Source: Massilia sp. YIM B02443 (lineage in GTDB: Bacteria; Pseudomonadota; Gammaproteobacteria; Burkholderiales; Burkholderiaceae_D). Taken from it: a stretch of 64,000 nucleotides of DNA. The DNA lies in assembly GCF_030411955.1 (NCBI RefSeq), contig NZ_JASNRA010000001.1, forward strand, positions 372,001-436,000, given 5' to 3'. How positions within the stretch are numbered: the stretch's first letter is position 1; the number at the start of each line of letters is the position of its first letter. The notes beneath the pieces are model-generated. The model searched no databases and was not told where the DNA came from. It saw only the letters and a list, made by a program, of their open reading frames with translations. Position numbers and translations under genes: made by a program. This document shows positions 52,826-62,003 of this stretch, piece by piece.

Positions 52826-53269
52826 TCAGCGCTGCTTGTAACGGGCGCCACGCGCCGCGTGGTCGTCCATCATCTTCTGGTCGCGCTTGTTCTGGATCTT
52901 GAGCGCCTCGCTCGCCGCGCGCTCGTTCAGCGTGCGGTACGACAGGCGCTTGCGCTCGCTTTCCTGCCAGGTCGCGCGTTCGGTGTTCGCCTTGTACTGG
53001 GCGTGTTTCAGCACTTCGCGCTGGCCGTTCAGGGCATTGTCCAGCTTGCCAATGAAGGCCACGAAGTTGTGGTACGCGAAGGGCGTGATGCCGGCCACCT
53101 GGGCCGCATCGAGCTTGCGTGCGTATTCGTCGCGGTAGCCGGTCAGCATCTCGAGCTTCTGTTCGGCTTCCTCGACCAGTTTCAGGGCGACGCCCAGGCG
53201 CTTGGCGGCGTCGTCGGAGTCGCGCTGCGCCAGGTCGATCAGGGTGTCTAGTGCGGAAGCTTGGGCCAT
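52826..53269 (-). CDS. fliJ: Flagellar export protein FliJ
   Basis: Cytoplasmic coiled-coil stalk of the export ATPase ring that also cycles chaperones, 147 residues. The whole protein is helical and charged (DTLIDLAQRDSDDAAKRLGVALKLVEEAEQKLEML; ERKRLSYRTLNERAASEALKIQNKRDQKMMDD). It lies between fliI and fliK, as usual. Confidence 0.92.
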   Translation of the reverse strand: MAQASALDTLIDLAQRDSDDAAKRLGVALKLVEEAEQKLEMLTGYRDEYARKLDAAQVAGITPFAYHNFVAFIGKLDNALNGQREVLKHAQYKANTERATWQESERKRLSYRTLNERAASEALKIQNKRDQKMMDDHAARGARYKQR

Positions 53270-53309
53270 AATGGATCAGATTGTACGGCCAGATGCTTCT
53301 GGGCAATCG

Positions 53310-54722
53310 TCAGAATAGCGAGGTAAGTCGCCCCAAGCTCTCGCCCAGCGAGGCGTTGTCGTGGATTTCCTGGCACAGGAATTCCTCGATCACGCCGTGC
53401 TTGGCGATCGCCTGGTCCAGCACCGGGTCGCTGCCGGCGGCATACGCGCCGACGTTGATCAGGTCGCGCGAGCGGTTGTAGCGCGAATACAGTTGCTTGA
53501 GCTTGCGCGCCGCCAGCTGGTGGTCGTGGGTCGTGATCGAGTGCATCGCACGCGAGATCGACTGCTCGATGTCGATCGCCGGATAGTGGCCGGCCTCGGC
53601 CAGGTGGCGATTGAGCACGATGTGGCCGTCCAGGATACCGCGCGCCGCGTCGGCGATCGGATCCTGCTGGTCGTCGCCCTCGGACAGCACGGTGTAGAAG
53701 GCCGTGATCGAACCGCCGCCTTCCAGCCCGTTGCCGGCGCGTTCCACCAGCACCGGCAATTTGGCGAACACCGAGGGCGGATAGCCCTTGGTCGCGGGCG
53801 GCTCGCCGATCGCCAGCGCGATCTCGCGCTGCGCCATCGCGTAGCGGGTCAGCGAGTCCATGATCAGCATCACGTTCTTGCCCTGGTCGCGGAAGTGCTC
53901 GGCGATCGCGGTCGCATACGCCGCGCCTTGCAGGCGCAGCAGCGGCGGGGCATCGGCCGGCGCCGCCACCACGGCCGAGCGGGCGCGGCCTTCCGGCCCC
54001 AGGATCTGGTCGATGAATTCCTTCACCTCGCGACCGCGCTCGCCGATCAGGCCGACCACGATCACTTCGGCCTCCGTGTAGCGCGCGATCATCCCCAGCA
54101 GCACGGATTTACCGACGCCGGTACCGGCGAACAGGCCCAGGCGCTGGCCGCGGCCGACGGTCAGCATGGCGTTGATGGCCCGCACGCCGACGTCGAGCGT
54201 GTCCTTGATCGGCGCCCGGTCCAGCGGATTGACGGGACGGGCGTTGAGCGGGCCGACCTCGTGGGTGCCGAGCGGGCCGAGGCCGTCGAGCGGACGGCCG
54301 GCGCCGTCGACCACGCGGCCCAGCAACTGTTCGCCGACCGGCAGGTGGCGCGCCCGGTCTTGCGGGCGGCGGCGCGAATGCGGCACGCTGCCCGGGCGCG
54401 GCAGCACGCTTTCCACCGGAAACACGCGCGAGCCGGGCACCACGCCTTCGGTGTCGCTTTGCGGCATCAGGAACAGGCGCTCACCCTCGAAGCCGACCAC
54501 TTCGGCTTCGATGAAGCCCATCGCCGTCGGGATGGTGCAGGCCGCGCCCACCGCCAGGCGCAGGCCGACGCATTCCATCACCAGGCCCGCCACGCGCGTG
54601 ACGCGGCCCGAGATCTGCATCGGTTCGGCGAAGCCGACCAGGGTGTCGCAGTCGGCCAGATAGGATTTCCAGCGCGCGGTGTGGCGGTCGCCGGCGCTGG
54701 CGTGCGCAGTGGATTGATCCAT
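53310..54722 (-). CDS. fliI: Flagellum-specific ATPase FliI
   Basis: Hexameric export ATPase related to the F1 beta subunit, 470 residues. The Walker A motif is [15 protein letters not shown] (about 185), Walker B is in [17 protein letters not shown], and [24 protein letters not shown] is the family signature. The N-terminal beta barrel and the C-terminal helical domain are complete. It starts 2 bp after fliH. Confidence 0.97.
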   Translation of the reverse strand: MDQSTAHASAGDRHTARWKSYLADCDTLVGFAEPMQISGRVTRVAGLVMECVGLRLAVGAACTIPTAMGFIEAEVVGFEGERLFLMPQSDTEGVVPGSRVFPVESVLPRPGSVPHSRRRPQDRARHLPVGEQLLGRVVDGAGRPLDGLGPLGTHEVGPLNARPVNPLDRAPIKDTLDVGVRAINAMLTVGRGQRLGLFAGTGVGKSVLLGMIARYTEAEVIVVGLIGERGREVKEFIDQILGPEGRARSAVVAAPADAPPLLRLQGAAYATAIAEHFRDQGKNVMLIMDSLTRYAMAQREIALAIGEPPATKGYPPSVFAKLPVLVERAGNGLEGGGSITAFYTVLSEGDDQQDPIADAARGILDGHIVLNRHLAEAGHYPAIDIEQSISRAMHSITTHDHQLAARKLKQLYSRYNRSRDLINVGAYAAGSDPVLDQAIAKHGVIEEFLCQEIHDNASLGESLGRLTSLF

Positions 54723-54724
54723 TG

Positions 54725-55441
54725 TTATTGCCCCAGCCAGTCGACGTTGGCGCCCAGCGCGTGGGTCAGGCGCTGCCAGCGCGCCTGGGCCTGGGCATCA
54801 ATTTGATTGCTGGCGGTCTCGACCTTGCAGCCGCCGCGCGCGATCTGGCTGTCTTCGATGATGCGCCAGCCGCCCTTGGCCAGTTCCTCGGCCATGCCTT
54901 CGCGCACCAGCACCGCGTCCTCGGGATGCAGGGTCATGATGGCCGGCTGCTGCAGCGCCGGCAGGCGGTCGATGGCGTCGCGCACCACGTCCAGGATCAG
55001 TTCCGGACGCACGTCGAAGGCGGTGCGCACCATGCCGCGCGCCAGGCGCAGGGCCAGCTCGAGCACGTCGGCGGCGATGGTCTCGTCGGCCGCGTTGACG
55101 GCGTCGCTGAAGGTGGCGGCGATCGAACGCAGCTGTTCCAGTTCGTGCTCGGCCTGCTGCTTGCCCTGGCGCGCGCCGTCGGCGTAGCCCTCGGCATGGC
55201 CGGCGGCGCGGCCTTCTTCCAGGCCTTGCGCGTAGCCGTCCTGGCGCGCCGCTTCGCGCATCGCTTCCAGCTCTTCCACGCTCGGCAGGGCGATCTGTGG
55301 CAGGTCGATGGAAGGCGGGACGGCCGCCGCCGCCGCTTCTTGCTCCGCGATGCGCTGGGCCAGGGTGCTCGGCCGGTTGTCGCCGAACGAGGTCATTTCC
55401 CAGCGCTGATACGCGCTCTGCTGTTCTTTCGGAATAGCCAT
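54725..55441 (-). CDS. fliH: Flagellar export apparatus protein FliH
   Basis: Negative regulator and C-ring link of FliI, 238 residues. The middle has the GxxxG-like helix ([40 protein letters not shown]) and the C-terminal E2-like domain shows [19 protein letters not shown]. Its ATG overlaps the fliG stop by one base, so translation is coupled. Confidence 0.94.
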   Translation of the reverse strand: MAIPKEQQSAYQRWEMTSFGDNRPSTLAQRIAEQEAAAAAVPPSIDLPQIALPSVEELEAMREAARQDGYAQGLEEGRAAGHAEGYADGARQGKQQAEHELEQLRSIAATFSDAVNAADETIAADVLELALRLARGMVRTAFDVRPELILDVVRDAIDRLPALQQPAIMTLHPEDAVLVREGMAEELAKGGWRIIEDSQIARGGCKVETASNQIDAQAQARWQRLTHALGANVDWLGQ

Positions 55442-56445
55442 CAGACGAACGAATCCTCTCCTTTACCACCCAGCACGATCTGGCCTTCGTCGGACAGGCG
55501 GCGCACGATCTGCAGGATCTGCTTCTGCTGCGACTCGACTTCGGACAGGCGCACCGGACCTTTCGATTCCAGGTCTTCGCGCATCATCTCGCTGGCACGC
55601 TGCGACATGTTCTTGAAGATCTTCTCGCGCAGATCCTGCGAGGCGCCTTTCAGCGCCACGATCAGCATCTCGCTCTGCACTTCGCGCAGCAGCAGCTGGA
55701 TGCCGCGGTCGTCGATGTCGATGATGTTGTCGAACACGAACATCTCGTCCATGATCTTCTGCGCCATGTCGTTGTCGTAGTTCTTGATGTTGTCCATCAC
55801 CGCCTGTTCCTGTTCGCCGCTCATGAAGTTCAGGATCTCGGCCGCGGTGCGCACCCCGCCCAGCGACGACTTCTTGATGTGCTCATTGCCCGACAGCAGC
55901 TTGGTCAGCACGTCGTTCAGTTCGCGCAAGGCAGCCGGCTGCACGCCATCCAGGGTCGCGATGCGCAGCACCACGTCATTGCGCAGGCGCTCGGTGAAGT
56001 TTGCCAGAATCTCGCAAGCCTGGTCGCGCTCGAGGTGGACCAGGATGGTGGCGATGATCTGCGGGTGCTCGTTGCGGATCAGTTCGGCCACCGAGACCGA
56101 GTCCATCCACTTCAGGCTCTCGATGCCCGAGGCGTCCTTGCCGCCCAGGATGCGGTTGAGCAGCACGGCGGCCTTGTCATCGCCCAGCGCCTTGGTCAGC
56201 ACCTGGCGGATGTATTCGTCCGAATCCAGGCCGACGGTCGAGTGCAGGTTGGTCTCTTCGACGAACTCTTCCAGCACCGTCACCACCTGGCCGTGCTGCA
56301 CCGCCTTCATCTGGGCCATGGCGGCGCCGAGTTTGAGCACTTCGCGCGGGCCGAGGAACTTCATCACCTCGGCCGCTTCGGTTTCGCCCAGGGCCAGCAT
56401 CAGGATGGCGGCCTTGTTGGTAGCGTCTTTGTCTTTATCACTCAT
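55441..56445 (-). CDS. fliG: Flagellar C-ring protein FliG
   Basis: Rotor protein that interacts with the stator, 334 residues. The N-terminal domain binds FliF (KDATNKAAILMLALGETEAAEVMKFLGPREV). The middle has EHPQIIATILVHLERDQA, and the C-terminal motor domain has MFVFDNIIDIDDRGIQLLLREV with the charged torque residues. The start at 56445 gives the usual N-terminus. It overlaps fliF by 8 bp and fliH by 1 bp. Confidence 0.97.
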   Translation of the reverse strand: MSDKDKDATNKAAILMLALGETEAAEVMKFLGPREVLKLGAAMAQMKAVQHGQVVTVLEEFVEETNLHSTVGLDSDEYIRQVLTKALGDDKAAVLLNRILGGKDASGIESLKWMDSVSVAELIRNEHPQIIATILVHLERDQACEILANFTERLRNDVVLRIATLDGVQPAALRELNDVLTKLLSGNEHIKKSSLGGVRTAAEILNFMSGEQEQAVMDNIKNYDNDMAQKIMDEMFVFDNIIDIDDRGIQLLLREVQSEMLIVALKGASQDLREKIFKNMSQRASEMMREDLESKGPVRLSEVESQQKQILQIVRRLSDEGQIVLGGKGEDSFV

Positions 56446-58141
56446 TTGAACCCAACCATCCTTTGATGACGTTTGCAACGATACGCGGATCCTGTGCCGC
56501 CAGCTCTTTTGCCAGCTTCAGGTTGGCGCGGTAGCCCATGTCGCGGCGAATCTTCTCTTCTTCCTCGAGGTCTTCCTCTTCCTCTTCGGCATCGGCGGCA
56601 TCGGCCTCGTCGCCATCCTTCTCGCCTTCCTCTTCTTCCTTCGGATCTTCCGGCATGGCGGTCGCTTCGTCGAACTTCTTGATCGCCGGACGCAGCAGCG
56701 GGCGCAGGAAGCGGTAGTACAGGAAAGCGATGACGGCGAACACGAAGGCGTAGCGGGCCAGGTCCTTGAACAGCGGCATGTTTGCCGGGTCACGCCACCA
56801 GTCCGGTTCTACCACCGCTTCGGCCGGCTTGTCCACACCGTCAAACGGGGCGTTGGCCACGTTCAGGGTGTCGCCGCGTGCCTGGTTGTAGCCCATCGCC
56901 TGCTTGACCAGCTCGTTGATCTGGGCCACTTCGGCCGCCGCCAGCGGGCGCACGGTGACTTTGCCGGTGGCCGGGTCGACGATGCGGCGGTAGTTCACGA
57001 TCACGCCCACGGTCAGGCGCTTGATGCCGCCCATCGGACGCTGTTCGTAGCGGATGGTCTTGTCCACTTCGAAGTTGGTGGTCGAGTTCTTGGTGCTCGG
57101 ACCGCTTGGCGCTGGTACTTCCGCCGGCGGCTGGCCGTCGATCGGCGCGGTGTTCACGCCCGGCGGCTGGTTCGACAGGGCGCCCGGGACACCCGATGCG
57201 CTGGCGCCGGCGCCTTGCGTTTCCGAGGTCTGCTGGCTGCGGATCGCTTGCGGCTCCGGCGGCGAATTCGGCTTGTACATCTCGGCCGCGGTATCGACCT
57301 GGGCGAAGTCCACTTCGGCGGTCGCTTCGGCGCGCACGTTGCCCTCGCCGACCAGCGGCTTGATGATCGACTCGACCTGCTTGATGATGTTCTGCTGGAC
57401 CTGGTCGACGTACTTCAGCTGGGTGGCGTCGAGCATCTTGCTGTTGGCGGCCTTGTTGGCTTGCTCGGACAGCAGGGCGCCGGTCTGGTCGACCACGGTC
57501 ACGTTGCTGAAGGTCAGTTCCGGCACGCTGGACGCGACCAGGTGCACGATGGCGCTGACCTGGCCCGGGTCCAGGGCGCGGCCCGGCTGCAGGGTCAGCA
57601 GCACCGACGCGGTCGGCTTCTGCTGGTCGCGCACGAACACCGACGGCTTCGGCAGCGCCAGGTGGACGCGCGCGCTCAGGACCGAACCGAGCGACTGGAT
57701 CGACTGCGCCAGCTCGCCTTCCAGCGAACGCTGGTAGTTGACCTGCTCGAGGAACTGCGACACGCCCAGCTTCTGGTTTTCCATCAGTTCGAAGCCGACG
57801 TTGCCGCCTTTCGGCAAGCCTTGCGCGGCCAGCTTGAGGCGCAGGTCGGGGATCTGCTCGGCCGGGACCAGGATCGCGTTGCCGCCTTCCGAGAACTTGT
57901 ACTGCACACCCATCTGGTCGAGCGAGGCGGTGATCGCACCACCGTCGCGGTCGCTGTAATTGGAGAACAGCACGCGGTATTCCGGCGCCTGGCTCCACAT
58001 CCAGACGGCCACCATCAGCGCCAGGATCAGGGCCACGCCGCCGCCGATGGCGACGCGCTTGCCCATCGTGGTCTGGAAGAACGATGGTTTTTCGGTGGTT
58101 GCCGGTGGCGTATCGAGCACTTCGTCCGCGGTAGCTGCCAT
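56438..58141 (-). CDS. fliF: Flagellar MS-ring protein FliF
   Basis: Base-plate ring of the flagellum in the inner membrane, 567 residues. Two membrane segments flank the periplasmic part (about 30-50, KRVAIGGGVALILALMVAVWMW, and about 440-460). Periplasmic YscJ/FliF motifs are LAAQGLPKGGNVGFELME and RVHLALPKPSVFVRDQQKPTASVLL. The C-terminal cytoplasmic tail has a strongly acidic run (EEEEGEKDGDEADAADAEEEEEDLEEEE) and ends with the FliG-binding NVIKGWLGSNE. The start at 58141 lacks a clear ribosome site. It is divergent from fliE. Confidence 0.96.
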   Translation of the reverse strand: MAATADEVLDTPPATTEKPSFFQTTMGKRVAIGGGVALILALMVAVWMWSQAPEYRVLFSNYSDRDGGAITASLDQMGVQYKFSEGGNAILVPAEQIPDLRLKLAAQGLPKGGNVGFELMENQKLGVSQFLEQVNYQRSLEGELAQSIQSLGSVLSARVHLALPKPSVFVRDQQKPTASVLLTLQPGRALDPGQVSAIVHLVASSVPELTFSNVTVVDQTGALLSEQANKAANSKMLDATQLKYVDQVQQNIIKQVESIIKPLVGEGNVRAEATAEVDFAQVDTAAEMYKPNSPPEPQAIRSQQTSETQGAGASASGVPGALSNQPPGVNTAPIDGQPPAEVPAPSGPSTKNSTTNFEVDKTIRYEQRPMGGIKRLTVGVIVNYRRIVDPATGKVTVRPLAAAEVAQINELVKQAMGYNQARGDTLNVANAPFDGVDKPAEAVVEPDWWRDPANMPLFKDLARYAFVFAVIAFLYYRFLRPLLRPAIKKFDEATAMPEDPKEEEEGEKDGDEADAADAEEEEEDLEEEEKIRRDMGYRANLKLAKELAAQDPRIVANVIKGWLGSNE

Positions 58142-58338
58142 AGGGATGTGAATGAGGTGAAAGGTGGGAACAGCCAGCATTATGAAGCCGTGGGGCAACA
58201 ATCAAATGCGGAAATAGGGGGCGTTTACCGGCCTAACTCGCGGCTGAAATCCTGACCGGCGCTGCTATTCTGGCAGCCTTGAATAGCATTGGTGGCCCTG
58301 TGTAGATTCTACAGGGCAATAACACGCAGGAGGTAGCG
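58142..58338. promoter_or_regulatory. Divergent fliF/fliE promoter region
   Basis: This 197-bp spacer holds GCTGCTAT (58261-58268) and TTGAATAGC (58279-58287), both also found in the flgA/flgB spacer. Here they overlap an inverted repeat GCTATTC-N10-GAATAGC (58264-58287). Nearer fliE is CCCTG-TG-TAGA-T-TCTA-CAGGG (58296-58316), a hairpin that would lie in the fliE leader. fliE has GCAGGAGG before its ATG. Confidence 0.5.
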
Positions 58339-58710
58339 ATGAGTATCGGCGGTATCGGCGGCATCGACAGCAGCCGCATCCAGGCCATGATGGAGCAGCT
58401 CAAGGCGGCGGCAAGCAAGCCGGCGGCGGCCCCGGTCGCCCCGGGCGCGGGCGCGCTGGGCGGGGTGGCGGAAAAGCCCGCGGTCAAGCTCGACTTCGCG
58501 CAGGCGCTGCACAACACCCTGCAGGGCGTCAGCGACCGCTCGGCCGAAGCGCAGGCATTGAGCAAGCGCTTTACCATGGGCGACGACACGGTCAGCCTGT
58601 CGGACACCATGATCGCGATGCAGAAGTCGAGCATCGCATTCCAGGCCACGGTGCAGGTGCGCAACAAGCTGGTGTCGGCGTATCACGACATCATGAACAT
58701 GCAGGTGTGA
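58339..58710 (+). CDS. fliE: Flagellar hook-basal body protein FliE
   Basis: Joins the MS ring to the rod, 123 residues. The C-terminal motif VSLSDTMIAMQKSSIAFQATVQVRNKLVSAYHDIMNMQV is typical and complete. The N-terminal third is Ala/Pro/Gly-rich. It is divergent from fliF, as in enteric bacteria. Confidence 0.95.
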   Translation: MSIGGIGGIDSSRIQAMMEQLKAAASKPAAAPVAPGAGALGGVAEKPAVKLDFAQALHNTLQGVSDRSAEAQALSKRFTMGDDTVSLSDTMIAMQKSSIAFQATVQVRNKLVSAYHDIMNMQV

Positions 58711-58737
58711 CGCCTGCTTGACGTGCTGGCGGCGGCG

Positions 58738-59058
58738 TCAGGCCGGCGTCGCCAGTTTCAGGCCGATGATGCCGGCCGCGATCAGTCCGATGCACAGCAG
58801 GCGCACCGGGCTGGCCGATTCACCGAACAGCACGATGCCGGCCAGCGCCGCGCCCACTGCGCCGATCCCGGTCCAGATCGCATATGCCGTCCCCAGCGGT
58901 AATTGCTTCATCGCGGCCGACAACAGGACAAAGCTGATCATCGCGGCCACCAGCGTGCCCACGCTCGGCCACAGGCGGCTGAAGCCATCGCTGTACTTCA
59001 GGCCCACCGCCCAGACCACTTCGAACACGCCGGCGAAAAACAGCACGATCCAAACCAT
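58738..59058 (-). CDS. gdx: Gdx/SugE-type small multidrug resistance transporter
   Basis: Four-helix inner-membrane exporter of 106 residues. The key Glu is in [21 protein letters not shown], and [25 protein letters not shown] and [10 protein letters not shown] match the SugE/Gdx group, known to export guanidinium. AAGGAG lies 7 bases before the ATG. I looked for a guanidine riboswitch upstream and saw none. It lies downstream of nsrR on the same strand after 137 bp. It is unrelated to motility. Confidence 0.88.
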   Translation of the reverse strand: MVWIVLFFAGVFEVVWAVGLKYSDGFSRLWPSVGTLVAAMISFVLLSAAMKQLPLGTAYAIWTGIGAVGAALAGIVLFGESASPVRLLCIGLIAAGIIGLKLATPA

Positions 59059-59195
59059 CTTCTTGCTCCTTGAAAGTGAATGCCGTGATGATATGTGCAT
59101 TCTTCCAAGATAAGAAGTCGGCATGGGCCGTGAGTTGCTGGAGCAAGGGCAAGCGCAGCGCATGGGGCGCCAGGAACTGCGTTTTGTGGCCGATC

Positions 59196-59645
59196 TCAGG
59201 CCGTCTTGCGTTGCTGCATGACCACCGACATCTCGCGCGGTGCCGGTTCCGGCAGCAGCGTGGCCAGCGTGTGACGGTCGAGTTCGGCCAGGAAGGCGGC
59301 GGTGGCGCTGCCCAGCACGCCCTTCAGGCCACAGGCCGTGACCAGGCCGCACGGTGTGCCGCCCGGGTCGAAGCACTCGGCCATGTAGAAGTCGCTCTCG
59401 CTCATGCGCACGATGGCGCCGATATTGATGTCCTTGGGAGCATGGGCCAGGCGGAAGCCGCCGTTGCGGCCGCGCACGGTCTCGATGACGCCATTGCGCG
59501 CCAGCTCGTTGACCACCTTCATCAGGTGGTTCTTCGAGATGCTGTGCAGGTCGGCGATCTCCTGGATCGTGACCAGACGGCCTGGGTTTGTGCCCAGGTG
59601 TAACAACGTGCGCAACGTATAGTCGGTAAAAGATGTCAGACGCAT
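59196..59645 (-). CDS. nsrR: Nitric-oxide-sensing repressor NsrR
   Basis: Rrf2-family iron-sulfur repressor that responds to nitric oxide, 149 residues. The N-terminal winged helix ([34 protein letters not shown]) is typical. Three Cys with the NsrR spacing, C-x7-C-x5-C, lie in [16 protein letters not shown] and should bind the cluster. No usual target (hmp, norB) is next to it in the window. Confidence 0.9.
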   Translation of the reverse strand: MRLTSFTDYTLRTLLHLGTNPGRLVTIQEIADLHSISKNHLMKVVNELARNGVIETVRGRNGGFRLAHAPKDINIGAIVRMSESDFYMAECFDPGGTPCGLVTACGLKGVLGSATAAFLAELDRHTLATLLPEPAPREMSVVMQQRKTA

Positions 59646-59689
59646 GATTGGTCAAGTATAACCGATCGGCGATGCCGTTCCGGCAACGG

Positions 59690-60823
59690 CTAGATCAGTC
59701 CACGGGTCAGCGCCCTCAAGGTGGCGCCCTGGCGCGTCGTGCAGCCGAGCTTGTCGATGATGGCGTCGGCATGCGTGCGCACGGCGCCTGTGCTCAGGCG
59801 CAGTGCACGTGCGACGTCCCTTTCTCGCTGTCCCAGGCTGACGCGGCGTAGTACGTCGGTCTCGCGCGCGGACAGAATATCGGTGGTCGCAGCCGGGCCG
59901 GTATCGATCCTGGGCACGGCGCTGGCCACTGCGCTGACCGCCCGCACGGCATCGCGGTCGAGCCGGCCGCCGGCCGCTTCGGCTTCGAGCAGGGCGAGCG
60001 CCGCCGCCGGTGCATAGGCCGGGCGCCACGGCCGCGGCGAGCGCAGCGCGACGTGGATCACGGCGCCGGCCAGCACGCGCTGGGCCATGCCCGGCCCGGC
60101 ATCCTCGAGGCTGCGCGCGTACCCGCCGGCGTCCAGCCGCATCCAGGCTTGCGCGGCCAGCGCGGCTTCCTGTTCCAGTCCCGCGATGGCGCCGGCCGCG
60201 CGCGCGGTCCAGTAGGGCGCTTGCGGCATCGCGCCGCGCTCGCCGGCCGCCAGCCGGCGCGGCTGTTCCCAGACCAGATTCGGCACCGCGGCGCGGCCCA
60301 GGCCGTGCAGCAGCGCGGCGCGCACCAGCAGGCGCTGCTGCGCTTCCGGCAGACCGAGGACGGCGGCCGCGCGCTGCGCCAACACGGCCACGCGGCGCGA
60401 ATGGCCGGCCAGCCACGGCAGCTTGAGTTCGACCGCGTCGGCCACCAGCGTCAGCGCGACCGAGGCCGGCAGGAAGAGGGCAGGGGCAGGCGCAGGGGCC
60501 GGGTCCGCGTGTTGTTGCGGCGCCGGCGCGGCGAGCGCTGCGCGCACCTGGCGCAGGCTGCTTTCCAGTGCGGCAGGCAGACCCATCGCGGCGGCGATTT
60601 CGCCCGCCACCTCGGCCGCGACCTGGTCCTGCAACGCGGCGCCGGCCGATACGGCTGCCGGCCGGCCCGCCCAGCGCAGCCGCGCGGCCATCGGCGTGTC
60701 TTGTGCGGCGTGTCCCAGCGGCTGCCCCAGCGCCATGGCGCCGGCAAGCGCCAGCAGGCCGACGGCCTGCTCCAGCGTCACCGCGGCGTGGCCGTGGTCG
60801 ACCGGAGAGGAGAGGCGCTGCAT
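59690..60823 (-). CDS. Degenerate HD-GYP protein fused to LuxR-type HTH
   Basis: A 377-residue two-part protein. The middle (about 150-300) aligns by pattern with HD-GYP-like phosphohydrolases ([31 protein letters not shown]). The HD pair is replaced by HG in LLHGLG, and the later His-His and GYH motifs read [15 protein letters not shown], so phosphodiesterase activity is unlikely. The C-terminus (about 315-377) is a LuxR/GerE helix-turn-helix ([30 protein letters not shown]). It may sense a ligand through the dead enzyme fold and regulate transcription (inference). The start follows the PilZ gene by 38 bp, with GGAGAGGAGAGG-like purines upstream. Confidence 0.8.
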   Translation of the reverse strand: MQRLSSPVDHGHAAVTLEQAVGLLALAGAMALGQPLGHAAQDTPMAARLRWAGRPAAVSAGAALQDQVAAEVAGEIAAAMGLPAALESSLRQVRAALAAPAPQQHADPAPAPAPALFLPASVALTLVADAVELKLPWLAGHSRRVAVLAQRAAAVLGLPEAQQRLLVRAALLHGLGRAAVPNLVWEQPRRLAAGERGAMPQAPYWTARAAGAIAGLEQEAALAAQAWMRLDAGGYARSLEDAGPGMAQRVLAGAVIHVALRSPRPWRPAYAPAAALALLEAEAAGGRLDRDAVRAVSAVASAVPRIDTGPAATTDILSARETDVLRRVSLGQRERDVARALRLSTGAVRTHADAIIDKLGCTTRQGATLRALTRGLI

Positions 60824-60861
60824 CGCAACCGTCGAGGGCAAGGCGCGCCCGGTCAACGCGC

Positions 60862-61611
60862 TCAGGCCAGGCCGGCCAGGCGCGCGTTGCGCTCGCGCTC
60901 GAGCTTGGTGATGTAGCGCTGCACCGCGGCCATGCCGCCGCGCGAGATGTCGGTGAACTGCAGGCCGATGCGGCGGCTGGTCTTGTTGTTGAGCAGGGTG
61001 AGGTCGAGCGAGTTGCGGATCTCGAGCGCGGTGGCGATCGGCCCGATCTCGGGCAACTCGATGCGGCAGCCGCCGATCACGCGGCCGACCTCGGTGCCCA
61101 GCTGCAGCTTGTTGTCGAGCAGGGCGATGCCGCCGACGCTGATGTCGTGCAGCGGAAACACGCCGATGCCACCGCCGGCGTCGAGCGTCAGCGGCACCAG
61201 CGCGCGCACCGGATTGCTCACCGGCGTCGGCATGCGATAGGCTTCGCGCCGCTGCAGGCGGATCAGGGTGGGCGGGATCGCGGCCTTGAGGGCGGCGTCG
61301 CCGCGGTGGGTGGTCTCGCCCAGCTCGTCGACCGAGAACAGGATGCGGATCTTGTCGAGCGAGGTTTCGCACTTGACGCGTCCGGCAGCGACGATGCGCT
61401 CGTTCTGGGCGCGCTCGATCGAGCGGTCCAGCACGATGGCGCCGCTGTCCTCGTCGACCGCCAGGATGGTGGTGACGCAGACGTCGGATTCGCCCTTGAT
61501 CAGCATGCGGATCAAGGAGTTTTTCTCGGCCAGCTGGCGCATCAGCGCCACGATCTCGCGGCGCGATCCGACTTCGTAGTCGTGCCAGTTTTCCAGTTCT
61601 GCGTCATCCAT
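60862..61611 (-). CDS. YcgR-like PilZ c-di-GMP effector
   Basis: Flagellar-brake type protein, 249 residues. An N-terminal YcgR domain (about 1-115) is followed by the PilZ domain. The c-di-GMP motifs are RREAYR (RxxxR) and DISVGG (D/NxSxxG), both intact. Proteins of this type bind c-di-GMP and slow the motor or redirect cells to a sessile state. It lies 2 bp after the FlhB-like gene, in a flagellar cluster. It could respond to the two GGDEF proteins in this window. Confidence 0.88.
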   Translation of the reverse strand: MDDAELENWHDYEVGSRREIVALMRQLAEKNSLIRMLIKGESDVCVTTILAVDEDSGAIVLDRSIERAQNERIVAAGRVKCETSLDKIRILFSVDELGETTHRGDAALKAAIPPTLIRLQRREAYRMPTPVSNPVRALVPLTLDAGGGIGVFPLHDISVGGIALLDNKLQLGTEVGRVIGGCRIELPEIGPIATALEIRNSLDLTLLNNKTSRRIGLQFTDISRGGMAAVQRYITKLERERNARLAGLA

Positions 61612-61613
61612 CG

Positions 61614-62003
61614 TTATTCTTCTGTATTTGCCGCGCCGCCGGCATCGGGAATGACGGCATCAAGCGCGCTGTCCTGTGGGAGGTGGGGTGTCGGATCGGG
61701 CGCCGCCGGCAAGGGCGTGCCGTTCTTTTTGGCCGACTCGATATGATAAAGCCAGGCCAGCAGTTCCGCAATCGCGCGGTACAGCGCCGGCGGGATCTCG
61801 CGGTCGAGGTCCACGCCCATCAGCAGCTGCACCAGCTCCTTCGATTCGTGCACGAACACGCCGGCCTCGCGCGCGCGCTGCATGATCTGCTCAGCCACCA
61901 TGCCGGAACCCTTGGCCACCACCTTGGGCGCGCCGTCGCCGTGCACGCCGCCATAGGCCAGGGCGACCGCGCTCTGGCGCCGCTTGTCGAGCGAGTCAGG
62001 CAT
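61614..62003 (-). CDS. Stand-alone FlhB C-terminal-domain protein
   Basis: A 129-residue cytoplasmic protein resembling only the C-terminal (post-cleavage) domain of FlhB. It has AVALAYGGVHGDGAPKVVAKGSGMVAEQIMQRAREAGVFVHESKELVQLL, followed by IPPALYRAIAELLAWLYHIE. The NPTH cleavage motif and the membrane part are absent. Such paralogues are called FhlB or FlhB2, and can replace part of FlhB in export switching in other species. The start overlaps the FliK-like gene by 8 bp. Confidence 0.88.
   Translation of the reverse strand: MPDSLDKRRQSAVALAYGGVHGDGAPKVVAKGSGMVAEQIMQRAREAGVFVHESKELVQLLMGVDLDREIPPALYRAIAELLAWLYHIESAKKNGTPLPAAPDPTPHLPQDSALDAVIPDAGGAANTEE

Noticed and set aside
58264-58287. 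The GCTATTC/GAATAGC repeat as a definite FlhDC box
   Set aside because: The arms point the opposite way from the AATAGCG-N10-12-CGCTATT arrangement I recall, so I kept it only as a shared motif.
58261-58300. Sigma-54 promoter before fliE
   Set aside because: CTGGCAG is present, but TTGC is not found at the required distance.
59059-59195. Guanidine riboswitch upstream of the Gdx/SugE gene
   Set aside because: No ykkC-type fold, no paired ACGR hairpins and no conserved core seen in the 137-bp spacer.
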